Origin: Archaeoglobaceae archaeon
Lineage (GTDB): Archaea; Halobacteriota; Archaeoglobi; Archaeoglobales; JdFR-42
NCBI GenBank assembly: GCA_015523685.1
Contig: WAJW01000039.1
Span: 1-6,131 of the forward strand
DNA: 6,131 nt
Direction of reading: 5' to 3'
Shown: in pieces, positions 1 through 4,851 of the stretch
Position numbering within the stretch: position 1 is the first letter of the stretch
Layout of the letters: every line of letters starts with the position of its first letter
Translations under genes and position numbers: made by a program
The notes under the pieces: model-generated
What the model was told of the DNA's origin: nothing
Seen by the model: only the letters and a program-made list of their open reading frames with translations
Databases searched by the model: none

Positions 1-152
1 GATGTTATACGGGGAACATGGTAATCGGAGGAAGGAGTTCTCCCACAGTTGTGGATGGAGAAGGCTTCAGAAGTCAATTCCCTTTATTCAGGTTACATGA
101 TGTGAGGAGAACCGAAAAGGGTGTTGTTCTCGTATGGAAAAAGGCCCGGTAA
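1..152 (+). CDS. 3' end of an unidentified protein gene (partial)
   Basis: The frame beginning at base 3 is open to a TAA at 150-152 and reads as a plausible protein C-terminus of 49 residues, rich in Gly, Arg and Val and ending VVLVWKKAR. The gene starts outside the window. It would overlap the start of the RNA methyltransferase gene by 19 bases, a spacing typical of co-transcribed archaeal genes. I do not recognise the family from so short a tail. Forty-nine open codons could arise by chance, so the call rests on the protein-like composition, the overlap with the next gene, and the lack of any promoter-like TATA box ahead of that next gene. Confidence 0.55.
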   Translation, partial: CYTGNMVIGGRSSPTVVDGEGFRSQFPLFRLHDVRRTEKGVVLVWKKAR

Positions 153-1111
153 TTGATTTTCCTTCCACTAGGAAATCAAGAACTCTCGCTGAAAAGTATG
201 GCTACTCTGAATTCATAGTGAGGAGGTTCCTCAATCTATTTGACGATGCAGAAGATCTGATAGAGGCCATGGAAAAGCCCCTGCCAGAATATATAAGAAT
301 CAATACACTGAAGACAGATGTGGAAAGAGCCATTGATTCTCTTGAAAAGAGAGGTTTCAGGTTGAGAGAGACACCCTTCCCCTTTGTCTATGAACTGGTG
401 GAATCTCCGTTCTCTCCCGGAGCCACTCCGGAGTACCTCATGGGCTACTACTATATTCAGGATGCGTCATCAGCGGTTCCTCCGCTTGTGCTGGAACCGG
501 AGCGGGATGAGGTTGTGGTGGACATGTGTGCTTCTCCCGGAGGTAAAACGACATTTATAGCACAGCTCATGGAAAACAGCGGTGCAATAATTGCAGTTGA
601 GGTAAACAGGGATAGACTGGATGCTCTCGCCCATAACATACACAGATGCGGGGTTTTGAATACTGTCATCCTTCATATGGATGCAAGGAAACTACCTCAG
701 ACAGGTTTAAAGGCTGACAGAGTTCTTCTTGATGCTCCATGCACCGGTGAGGGAATAATCCATAAGGATCCGACCAGAAAGAAAAGCAGAGGTCCGGAGG
801 ATCTGTTATTCTGCTCAACTCTCCAGAAAGGGCTTATTGTATCCGCCCTGAAGATCCTGAGAAAAGGTGGTGTTCTCGTCTATTCAACATGCTCTCTGGC
901 ACCTGAAGAAAATGAGATGGTCATACAGACTCTCCTTGAAAGATATCCGATCGAGCTAATGGATGTGAATTACGGTTCACCGGGTCTGGAAAGGGCGGGA
1001 AGCTTCAGATTTTCAGAAGATATGAGAAAAACAAGGAGGTTTTACCCGCATCTACATGGGACATCTGGCTTTTTTGTTGCAAGGATCAGACTGAAGGAGG
1101 AGGTTGTATGA
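134..1111 (+). CDS. NOL1/NOP2/Sun-family RNA (cytosine-5) methyltransferase
   Basis: A cytoplasmic SAM-dependent enzyme of 325 residues, predicted to make 5-methylcytosine in tRNA or rRNA. Residues 20-60 form the N-terminal helical/RNA-binding part typical of the family (AEKYGYSEFIVRRFL, then PEYIRINTLKT). The Rossmann-fold core shows motif I DMCASPGGKT (130-139), an acidic SAM-ribose site around AVEVNRDR (154-161), motif IV DAPCTG (200-205, C203) and motif VI STCS (251-254, C253). In this family the motif VI cysteine is the nucleophile and the motif IV cysteine helps release the product; both are present, so it should be active. The C-terminus RRFYPHLHGTSGFFVARI is also standard. The length fits archaeal members, which lack extra PUA domains. 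ATG 134 is the first start after an in-frame stop at 98-100; no good ribosome-binding site precedes it, so translation may be coupled to the upstream gene. The exact RNA target (tRNA position or rRNA site) cannot be read from sequence. Confidence 0.93.
   Translation: MEKGPVIDFPSTRKSRTLAEKYGYSEFIVRRFLNLFDDAEDLIEAMEKPLPEYIRINTLKTDVERAIDSLEKRGFRLRETPFPFVYELVESPFSPGATPEYLMGYYYIQDASSAVPPLVLEPERDEVVVDMCASPGGKTTFIAQLMENSGAIIAVEVNRDRLDALAHNIHRCGVLNTVILHMDARKLPQTGLKADRVLLDAPCTGEGIIHKDPTRKKSRGPEDLLFCSTLQKGLIVSALKILRKGGVLVYSTCSLAPEENEMVIQTLLERYPIELMDVNYGSPGLERAGSFRFSEDMRKTRRFYPHLHGTSGFFVARIRLKEEVV
1096..1103 (+). promoter_or_regulatory. Ribosome-binding site of the DUF72 gene
   Basis: GGAGGAGG lies four bases before ATG 1108, inside the last codons of the methyltransferase gene. 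It fixes the start and, with the ATGA stop/start overlap, indicates coupled translation. Confidence 0.85.
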
Positions 1112-1824
1112 TAAAGATCGGATGCTGTGGTTTCCCGGGTGGTATTAAGAATTATATGAAAAATTTCAGCCTCGTGGAGGTTCAGAGGACATTTTACAAA
1201 CCTCCACGTCCAAAAACTGTGAGAAAATGGAGGGAAATGGCTGGAGATGACTTCGAATTCGTGGTCAAGGCATGGCAGGTCATCACACATCCTCCATCCA
1301 GTCCGACGTACAGGAAGGCCGGAATTGATATCGATGGTGATGCAGGTTTTTTCAAACCATGCAGAAACGTGGAGATGGCCTGGAAGAAGACAGAAGAAAT
1401 CGCCAGAATCCTCAAAAGCAGAGTAATCCTTTTTCAGACTCCAGGATCGTTTAAAGAGAATGATGACAATATGGAGAATATGAGATCCTTTTTCTCAGAT
1501 GTGGACAGGGATTTTCTGTTCGCATGGGAGCCAAGGGGATGGAACAGAGAAAAGGTAAGGGCGATCTGTGAGGAGCTTGGTCTGATTCATGCATGCGACC
1601 CATTTGTGCAGTTGCCGGTTATGGATGGAGATATAACATATTTCAGGCTTCACGGTAGTCCTCCGGGAGAGAGGATGTACATGTATGAATATACCGATGC
1701 AGATCTCAGGTATGTCTCAGACACTCTTAAAAAATTTGAGAATGACGTTTACTGCCTCTTTAACAATGTAACGATGTTCAGGGATGCGTTAAGGCTGAAG
1801 CGAATTCTGGAAGGGGGAGAATGA
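1108..1824 (+). CDS. DUF72 (YecE-like) family protein
   Basis: A 238-residue cytoplasmic protein of the DUF72 family, which adopts a TIM-barrel fold and has no firmly established biochemical role. Family signatures are clear: the first strand IKIGCCGFPGG (2-12), EVQRTFYKPP (24-33), KWREMAGDDFEFVVKAWQVITHP (40-62), the SPTYRK segment (65-70), the strand VILFQTPGSF (106-115), FAWEPRGW (138-145), the YFRLHGSP strand (178-185), YMYEYTDADL (191-200) and the terminal CLFNNVTMFRDALRLK (216-231). The length is usual for archaeal members. The start overlaps the methyltransferase stop as ATGA, so the two genes form an operon; a shared role in RNA metabolism is conceivable but is only inference from position. 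Its last 47 bases are antisense to the end of the acetyltransferase gene. Confidence 0.92.
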   Translation: MIKIGCCGFPGGIKNYMKNFSLVEVQRTFYKPPRPKTVRKWREMAGDDFEFVVKAWQVITHPPSSPTYRKAGIDIDGDAGFFKPCRNVEMAWKKTEEIARILKSRVILFQTPGSFKENDDNMENMRSFFSDVDRDFLFAWEPRGWNREKVRAICEELGLIHACDPFVQLPVMDGDITYFRLHGSPPGERMYMYEYTDADLRYVSDTLKKFENDVYCLFNNVTMFRDALRLKRILEGGE

Positions 1825-2308
1825 TGTTCTCATTTTTCCTCAAGTACCTTGTCATGAAATAAAGGGTTCTATTTCCCTCCAGAACAACATCCGAGATATT
1901 GAATCCAGATTTTCTGAAAAATCTCAGGGCTTTCAAGTTCCGGGAGTCAACATATACGACAAATTTTCTCACACCATTCTGCAATCCCGCGTTCATTAGG
2001 TGTGAAAGCAGTATTCTGCCAAACCCATTCCCCTGATAGGAGTCAGAAATGACGATTCCTATTTCCGCAATTATTTTAATTCCGGGAAGGAGATACACAT
2101 ACCTGCCTTCGCCAATGATATTTTCATCGATGAGAATGACAAAGCTTTCGGTTAATCTATCAAGGGCTGATTCGGCAAATTCTACTGACTCCTGAAATCC
2201 AAACACACTTCCCGTAAGGATCTTTTTGGTATCCTGTGAGAGATCTTCAAACAGATTGATGAGGTCTTTTTTATCTTCCCGTTTTGTTCTCCTCACAGTT
2301 ATGTCCAT
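1778..2308 (-). CDS. GNAT-family N-acetyltransferase
   Basis: A 176-residue single-domain acetyltransferase, transferring acetyl from acetyl-CoA to an unknown amine. The N-terminus DITVRRTKREDKKDLINLFEDL (2-23) is the usual first strand and helix. Motif A runs from IAEIGIVISDSYQGNGFGRILLSHL, where QGNGFG is the Q/R-x-x-G-x-G pyrophosphate loop that binds CoA. Motif B follows as VRKFVVYVDSRNLKALRFFRKSGF, with the N-x-x-A-x-x-F-x-x-x-G-F signature. The family's substrates range from ribosomal-protein termini to small amines and antibiotics, so the substrate is not predictable. The gene points toward DUF72 and overlaps it by 47 bases at the 3' ends. ATG at 2308-2306 has no ribosome-binding site, but a TATA box lies 23 bases upstream, so the mRNA is probably leaderless. 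Confidence 0.9.
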   Translation of the reverse strand: MDITVRRTKREDKKDLINLFEDLSQDTKKILTGSVFGFQESVEFAESALDRLTESFVILIDENIIGEGRYVYLLPGIKIIAEIGIVISDSYQGNGFGRILLSHLMNAGLQNGVRKFVVYVDSRNLKALRFFRKSGFNISDVVLEGNRTLYFMTRYLRKNENIILPLPEFASALTHP

Positions 2309-2311
2309 TGT

Positions 2312-2333
2312 CAGGATGTGGCATACAGGATGT
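2312..2333. repeat. Two direct copies of CAGGATGT, 14 bases apart
   Basis: The octamer CAGGATGT occurs at 2312-2319 and again at 2326-2333. The pair fills the space between the acetyltransferase TATA box and its start codon and touches the TATA box edge. A repressor bound here would block initiation, so it is a candidate operator; chance recurrence of an octamer cannot be excluded. Confidence 0.4.
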
Positions 2334-2340
2334 ATATAAG
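2332..2340 (-). promoter_or_regulatory. TATA box of the acetyltransferase gene (leaderless)
   Basis: On the minus strand this reads CTTATATAC, preceded by an A-rich BRE-like CAAAATA. It ends 23 bases before the ATG at 2308, which places the expected transcription start at or within a few bases of the start codon. No Shine-Dalgarno sequence lies between, in keeping with a leaderless transcript. Confidence 0.7.
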
Positions 2341-2351
2341 TATTTTGATAA

Positions 2352-2362
2352 CATGTGACATG
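2352..2362. promoter_or_regulatory. Hyphenated palindrome, candidate operator
   Basis: CATGT-G-ACATG is a perfect 5+5 inverted repeat with a one-base centre. It sits between the two divergent TATA boxes, 11 bases behind the acetyltransferase box and 20 bases before the YnfA-like box, where a dimeric regulator could affect both genes. There is no direct evidence of binding. Confidence 0.35.
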
Positions 2363-2382
2363 GTAGCAGTAATCAATTGAGG

Positions 2383-2391
2383 ATATATATA
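2383..2391 (+). promoter_or_regulatory. TATA box of the YnfA-like gene (leaderless)
   Basis: ATATATATA, preceded by TTGAGG, ends 22 bases before ATG 2414. The spacing predicts transcription starting at or beside the ATG. No ribosome-binding site is seen in the gap, so the mRNA is likely leaderless. Confidence 0.7.
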
Positions 2392-2413
2392 GTCAGATCG
2401 TTAATTTTACCCC

Positions 2414-2752
2414 ATGATACCTGAAATCCTCAGATCCATGGTATATTTCTTCATCGCGGCTATCTTCGAGGTAAGCGGGGTTTACGGTGTGTGGATGTGG
2501 CTGAGAGAAAGCAGAGCATTTATTTTCGCTCTTCTTGGTTTCCTGTCACTTGCGATCTACGGGTTTATAAATACGTTCCAACCAGCCCATTTCGGGAGAG
2601 TTTACGCTGCTTATGGCGGTGTTTTCGTTGTCACCTCAATCCTGTGGGGCTGGAAGGTGGATGGCATTCCTCCGGATGTTTACGATCTAATAGGAGCGGG
2701 AATAATAATTTCTGGAGTTCTGATTGTTATGGTCGGCAGACACATCTTTTAG
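2414..2752 (+). CDS. YnfA/UPF0060-family small membrane protein
   Basis: A 112-residue inner-membrane protein with four predicted hydrophobic helices, roughly residues 7-27, 34-53, 65-80 and 90-109. The family signature is unmistakable: FEVSGVYGVWMWLRE (18-32), LLGFLSLAIYGFINTFQPAHFGRVYAAYGGVFVVTSILWGWKVDG (about 40-84) and YDLIGAGIIISGVLIVM (90-106). YnfA proteins share the small multidrug resistance (SMR) fold, and the E. coli member has been linked to efflux, but the natural substrate is generally unknown. The length equals the family norm, so it looks intact. It is transcribed away from the acetyltransferase from a shared 105-base intergenic region, which may couple their expression. An alternative annotation would be simply 'UPF0060 membrane protein'. 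Confidence 0.93.
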   Translation: MIPEILRSMVYFFIAAIFEVSGVYGVWMWLRESRAFIFALLGFLSLAIYGFINTFQPAHFGRVYAAYGGVFVVTSILWGWKVDGIPPDVYDLIGAGIIISGVLIVMVGRHIF

Positions 2753-2762
2753 CCGGGTAAAG

Positions 2763-2789
2763 ATCATTCAGAAGAACACCTGGAATGAT
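2763..2789 (+). other. Stem-loop just after the YnfA-like gene
   Basis: ATCATTC (2763-2769) and GAATGAT (2783-2789) form a perfect 7-bp stem. With one bulged G, two more pairs extend it over an 8-base loop. It begins ten bases after the stop codon at 2752. No T-run follows, so it is not a standard archaeal terminator; it could be a 3' UTR hairpin protecting the mRNA end. Confidence 0.4.
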
Positions 2790-2852
2790 GGTATGCAGGA
2801 ATATGATGGATGTACCGTTGATAAGTCCGTATCCTGTTCTATCGGGAGACCC

Positions 2853-2860
2853 TTTAAATA
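2853..2860 (+). promoter_or_regulatory. TATA box for the propeller lipoprotein gene
   Basis: TTTAAATA, preceded by GAGACCC, is a good archaeal TATA match. Transcription would be expected to start near 2885, giving a leader of about 50 bases before ATG 2938. This gene therefore has a true 5' UTR, unlike its leaderless neighbours. Confidence 0.55.
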
Positions 2861-2925
2861 TGAGTTCGTGAGAGAAGATTATGTTATGGAATTAAATCAT
2901 CAGATTGTTATGCAATGATATAATC

Positions 2926-2933
2926 GGAGGAGG
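2926..2933 (+). promoter_or_regulatory. Ribosome-binding site deciding the lipoprotein start
   Basis: GGAGGAGG lies four bases before ATG 2938. An in-frame ATG at 2905 has no such site and would put 11 polar residues before the signal peptide, so 2938 is preferred. Confidence 0.85.
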
Positions 2934-2937
2934 AAAC

Positions 2938-4068
2938 ATGTGCTTATCAAAGGTTGCTCCTGCTTCCTTTTTCTTAATATTGGGAATGATCCTCTCTGGA
3001 TGCGTTCAAAAGAGTGGTGAGGAAGGATATGAGACCACTCCAACTCCCGTTTCAGTGATTAAAACTCCCGGTCCGGATCCTTTTTCCGGACCACCAGAAT
3101 TACAGGCCTGTTTGAGAGAGAAACTTGGTGGCACTGCTTACGAAGACCTCTCAATGCACAGACGAATGGCGAAACCTGAAGAGAGTGCAATGATAAATAG
3201 CTGTATAGAGCAATTCAGATCTCAGAAGGTGCAGTCCGAGAACAGGATGATCCCGGCTCCGGAAATGAATGAAACCTGGAGACCTTCTGGAATGGTCATT
3301 CAGGGAAGGTATGCTGATGCCGAGGTTATCGGGGTTGGGCAGGGAACATACCGCATGTACTTCGGAGAGGAGCCTGAGGTGGCAGATGAGCCACACGTTC
3401 TTTCGGCAGTATCACACGATGGCATATCCTGGAAAAAGGAAGATGGGGTCAGAATGGAAAATGCGGTTTTTCCGGATGTTGTAAGGCTTCCTGATGGGAG
3501 TTTCAGAATGTATTTTCAGAGGAACGGTGTTATAATGAGTGCCGTTTCAAAGGACGGTCTTGACTGGAAGCTGGAGCCGGGCATAAGAGTTGACAGAGGG
3601 GGCCATTACAGTCTTGACGATCGGGGAATTGGAGCATCAACCACCATCAGACTTGATGACGGAAGTTATCTGATGGTGTATCGTACAGAGCATGATCAAA
3701 AATACTGCACGCATTCACCCAATCCCTTCAGCACCTTTCTGTTTTACGCTGTTTCTAAAGATGGAATTAATTTTAAGAAAAAAGGAATGGCAATTGACTC
3801 GAGAAACGACGAATTCTGTGATCTGGTTGATGGGCCCGAGCTCGTTATGTGGGATGATGGAAAGATTCATCTATTTTTCTGGTCCCACAGGGGAATCTAC
3901 GAATCGGTGTACGATTCTGGAAATTTTTCAGAGCCAGAACTTATCTTGAATAGATTTCCGGGAGATGAACCGCCTGCAGATCCGACACTCATAAAAATAA
4001 AAGACGAGTGGTTCATGTACTATGGTCAGCATGGGAAGGGTATATTCTATGCCGTACTAAAGCGATAG
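2938..4068 (+). CDS. Predicted lipoprotein with a five-bladed beta-propeller (glycosidase-like fold)
   Basis: A 376-residue exported protein. A short hydrophobic signal (about 8-21) ends in the lipobox LSGC with C22 as the lipidated residue, followed by a Pro/Thr-rich linker (about 29-50), so it is probably anchored on the outer face of the membrane. Residues 53-94 form a helical segment with paired cysteines C58 and C89 (ELQACLREKLGG... and ...MINSCIEQF). From about 120 onward five repeats share the pattern small/acidic-x-x-x-hydrophobic, G/D turn, then (R/L)MYF-like strand: near 126-142, 179-193, 233-249, 299-314 and 347-363. Three carry AVSxDGxxW/F-K (157-166, 202-211, 271-280), a strand motif common in five-bladed GH43/GH32/GH130-type propellers. 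D180 and D348 sit where such folds carry active-site acids, but catalysis is unproven and it may be a binding protein. C257 and C294 could form a disulphide. It stands alone with its own promoter; no sugar-transport or glycosidase partner is nearby. The exact function is unknown. Confidence 0.8.
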   Translation: MCLSKVAPASFFLILGMILSGCVQKSGEEGYETTPTPVSVIKTPGPDPFSGPPELQACLREKLGGTAYEDLSMHRRMAKPEESAMINSCIEQFRSQKVQSENRMIPAPEMNETWRPSGMVIQGRYADAEVIGVGQGTYRMYFGEEPEVADEPHVLSAVSHDGISWKKEDGVRMENAVFPDVVRLPDGSFRMYFQRNGVIMSAVSKDGLDWKLEPGIRVDRGGHYSLDDRGIGASTTIRLDDGSYLMVYRTEHDQKYCTHSPNPFSTFLFYAVSKDGINFKKKGMAIDSRNDEFCDLVDGPELVMWDDGKIHLFFWSHRGIYESVYDSGNFSEPELILNRFPGDEPPADPTLIKIKDEWFMYYGQHGKGIFYAVLKR

Positions 4069-4074
4069 ATATCC

Positions 4075-4111
4075 TCGTGGCGTTCATGAGTTATCCATGA
4101 CCTGATCACGA
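4075..4111 (+). other. Nested inverted repeats after the lipoprotein gene
   Basis: TCGTG (4075-4079) pairs with CACGA (4107-4111), enclosing TCATG (4084-4088) paired with CATGA (4096-4100). The transcript could fold into an interrupted hairpin starting seven bases after the stop codon. No T-run follows, so any role as a terminator or 3' UTR structure is tentative. Confidence 0.3.
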
Positions 4112-4126
4112 TAGCGTAGCATAAAC

Positions 4127-4135
4127 ATTATAAAC
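4127..4135 (+). promoter_or_regulatory. TATA box of tRNA-Arg
   Basis: ATTATAAAC, preceded by the purine-rich ATAAAC, lies 27 bases before the mature tRNA 5' end. Transcription would begin a few bases upstream of the tRNA, leaving a short leader for RNase P. Confidence 0.6.
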
Positions 4136-4162
4136 CCATAGTATTGAATGGACTAACACTGT

Positions 4163-4237
4163 GGGCGCGTAGCTCAGCATGGACAGAGCGGCAGCCTCCT
4201 AAGCTGTAGGTCGGGGGTTCAAATCCCCTCGCGCCCG
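4163..4237 (+). tRNA. tRNA-Arg (anticodon CCU)
   Basis: A complete 75-base cloverleaf including discriminator G4237. The acceptor stem GGGCGCG/CGCGCCC is perfect. The D stem is GCTC/GAGC. The anticodon stem GCAGC/GCTGT has one G-U pair and holds the loop CTCCTAA, so the anticodon is CCU and reads AGG. The T arm GGGGG-TTCAAAT-CCCCT has one G-U pair. There is no intron and no encoded CCA, which is added after transcription. AGG is used heavily in the genes of this window, so this tRNA serves a common codon. Confidence 0.97.
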
Positions 4238-4246
4238 TTTTTGTTT
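4238..4246 (+). terminator. T-rich terminator of tRNA-Arg
   Basis: TTTTTGTTT follows the tRNA immediately. Archaeal RNA polymerase stops at T-rich tracts on the non-template strand, and the GC-rich tRNA 3' arm lies just upstream. Confidence 0.6.
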
Positions 4247-4581
4247 ATCCTCAACACTCTGAAGTTTCATCAATGAGAGATAATCATATCCCGAATTCTG
4301 GATCAATTTTTAGCCTTTGGAATAATCATTTAATATTGAATACAATTATATTTTTATTTTGATTCTGGAGACAGCAGTTCAGGGATAATCTCTTTATTAA
4401 ATTCACGTATTTTCCTTTACTAAATGAAAAAACTGTTTTAGAGAGGGTATTTGAGATGTCTCATGTTCCAGCTGTGAGAGTATATTTAATTGGTATCCGG
4501 AAAATCTCTCTCTTTCCGCCTTGCCGGTTTTCCCCCTTATGTGGATACTGAAAACCATGATGCCCCCAAAATAATAGTTGA
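4247..4581. other. AT-rich intergenic stretch between the facing tRNA genes
   Basis: About 335 bases, visibly richer in A and T than the flanking genes, with many short runs such as TTTAATATTGAAT. No reading frame has both a credible ribosome-binding site or promoter and protein-like composition. A 51-codon minus-strand frame at 4403-4558 (MVFSIHIRGK...) is the only candidate and is not convincing. No copy of either tRNA 3' end is present, so there is no visible attachment-site remnant. The stretch may hold transcript ends for both tRNAs or the decayed remains of an insertion. Confidence 0.6.
4568..4574 (-). terminator. Possible T-rich terminator of tRNA-Gly
   Basis: On the minus strand TTATTTT occurs eight bases after the discriminator of tRNA-Gly. 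The tract is short and interrupted, so the call is weak. Confidence 0.3.
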
Positions 4582-4652
4582 TGCGGCCACCGGGATTTGA
4601 ACCCGGGCTAGCGGCTCGGGAGGCCGCTGTCATACCCCTAGACCATGGCCGC
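4582..4652 (-). tRNA. tRNA-Gly (anticodon CCC)
   Basis: A complete 71-base cloverleaf on the minus strand including discriminator A (base 4582). The acceptor stem GCGGCCA/TGGCCGC is perfect. The D stem is GTC/GAC. The anticodon stem GCGGC/GCCGC encloses CTCCCGA, giving anticodon CCC, which reads GGG. The T arm CCGGG-TTCAAAT-CCCGG is perfect. There is no intron and no encoded CCA. The fully GC-paired stems suit a thermophile. The base after the anticodon is G rather than the more common A. Confidence 0.97.
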
Positions 4653-4678
4653 ACGGGCGTTTAAGAATTCGGAAAAAA

Positions 4679-4698
4679 GTTATATCTATCTTTCGGTA
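4679..4698 (-). promoter_or_regulatory. BRE/TATA promoter of tRNA-Gly
   Basis: On the minus strand TACCGAAA (4698-4691) is followed by a TATA box ATAGATATAAC (4689-4679). The box lies 26 bases before the mature tRNA 5' end, leaving room for a short leader. The same TACCGAAA octamer heads the carA promoter. Confidence 0.65.
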
Positions 4699-4724
4699 TC
4701 TTCCTCATTCTGTTTATCCACTCG

Positions 4725-4755
4725 AGTTCTGAACGGTTGTTTCAGGACCAGAACT
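4725..4755. promoter_or_regulatory. Inverted repeat between tRNA-Gly and carA
   Basis: AGTTCTG (4725-4731) and CAGAACT (4749-4755) are a perfect 7-bp inverted repeat around a 17-base centre. It lies behind both divergent promoters and upstream of the predicted carA transcription start, so it could act only at the DNA level, for example as an operator. An alternative inner pairing CTGAA/TTCAG (4729-4733 with 4741-4745) overlaps it. Confidence 0.3.
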
Positions 4756-4808
4756 TCTTTTGTTTAAAATTCAGAATTGCTTATGCCCGTTTTTTTCTTT
4801 CTGAAACT

Positions 4809-4827
4809 TACCGAAAATCTTTTTAAT
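4809..4827 (+). promoter_or_regulatory. BRE/TATA promoter of the carAB operon (leaderless)
   Basis: TACCGAAA (4809-4816) supplies a strong BRE, followed by the T/A-rich box CTTTTTAAT (4819-4827). The box ends 24 bases before ATG 4852, putting the expected transcription start at or next to the start codon. No ribosome-binding site precedes carA, consistent with a leaderless operon mRNA. Confidence 0.65.
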
Positions 4828-4851
4828 TCAGCATATTAAACTTCCGGTAAT

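Noticed and set aside
2724..2918. A 64-codon plus-strand frame starting inside the YnfA-like gene
   Set aside because: The start has no ribosome-binding site, the product has no protein-family character, and the frame runs through the predicted TATA box and hairpin of the intergenic region.
2905..2937. Upstream in-frame start for the propeller lipoprotein
   Set aside because: It lacks a ribosome-binding site and would place 11 polar residues before the signal peptide; ATG 2938 has GGAGGAGG four bases ahead.
4163..4652. tRNA-linked integrated element with att repeats
   Set aside because: No second copy of either tRNA 3' end, no integrase and no mobile-element gene is present in the window.
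4403..4654. An 83-codon minus-strand reading frame
   Set aside because: Its first 25 or so codons are a translation of tRNA-Gly itself. The inner ATG at 4558 would leave 51 codons with only a G-run as a weak ribosome-binding site and no promoter of its own, so a gene is not supported.
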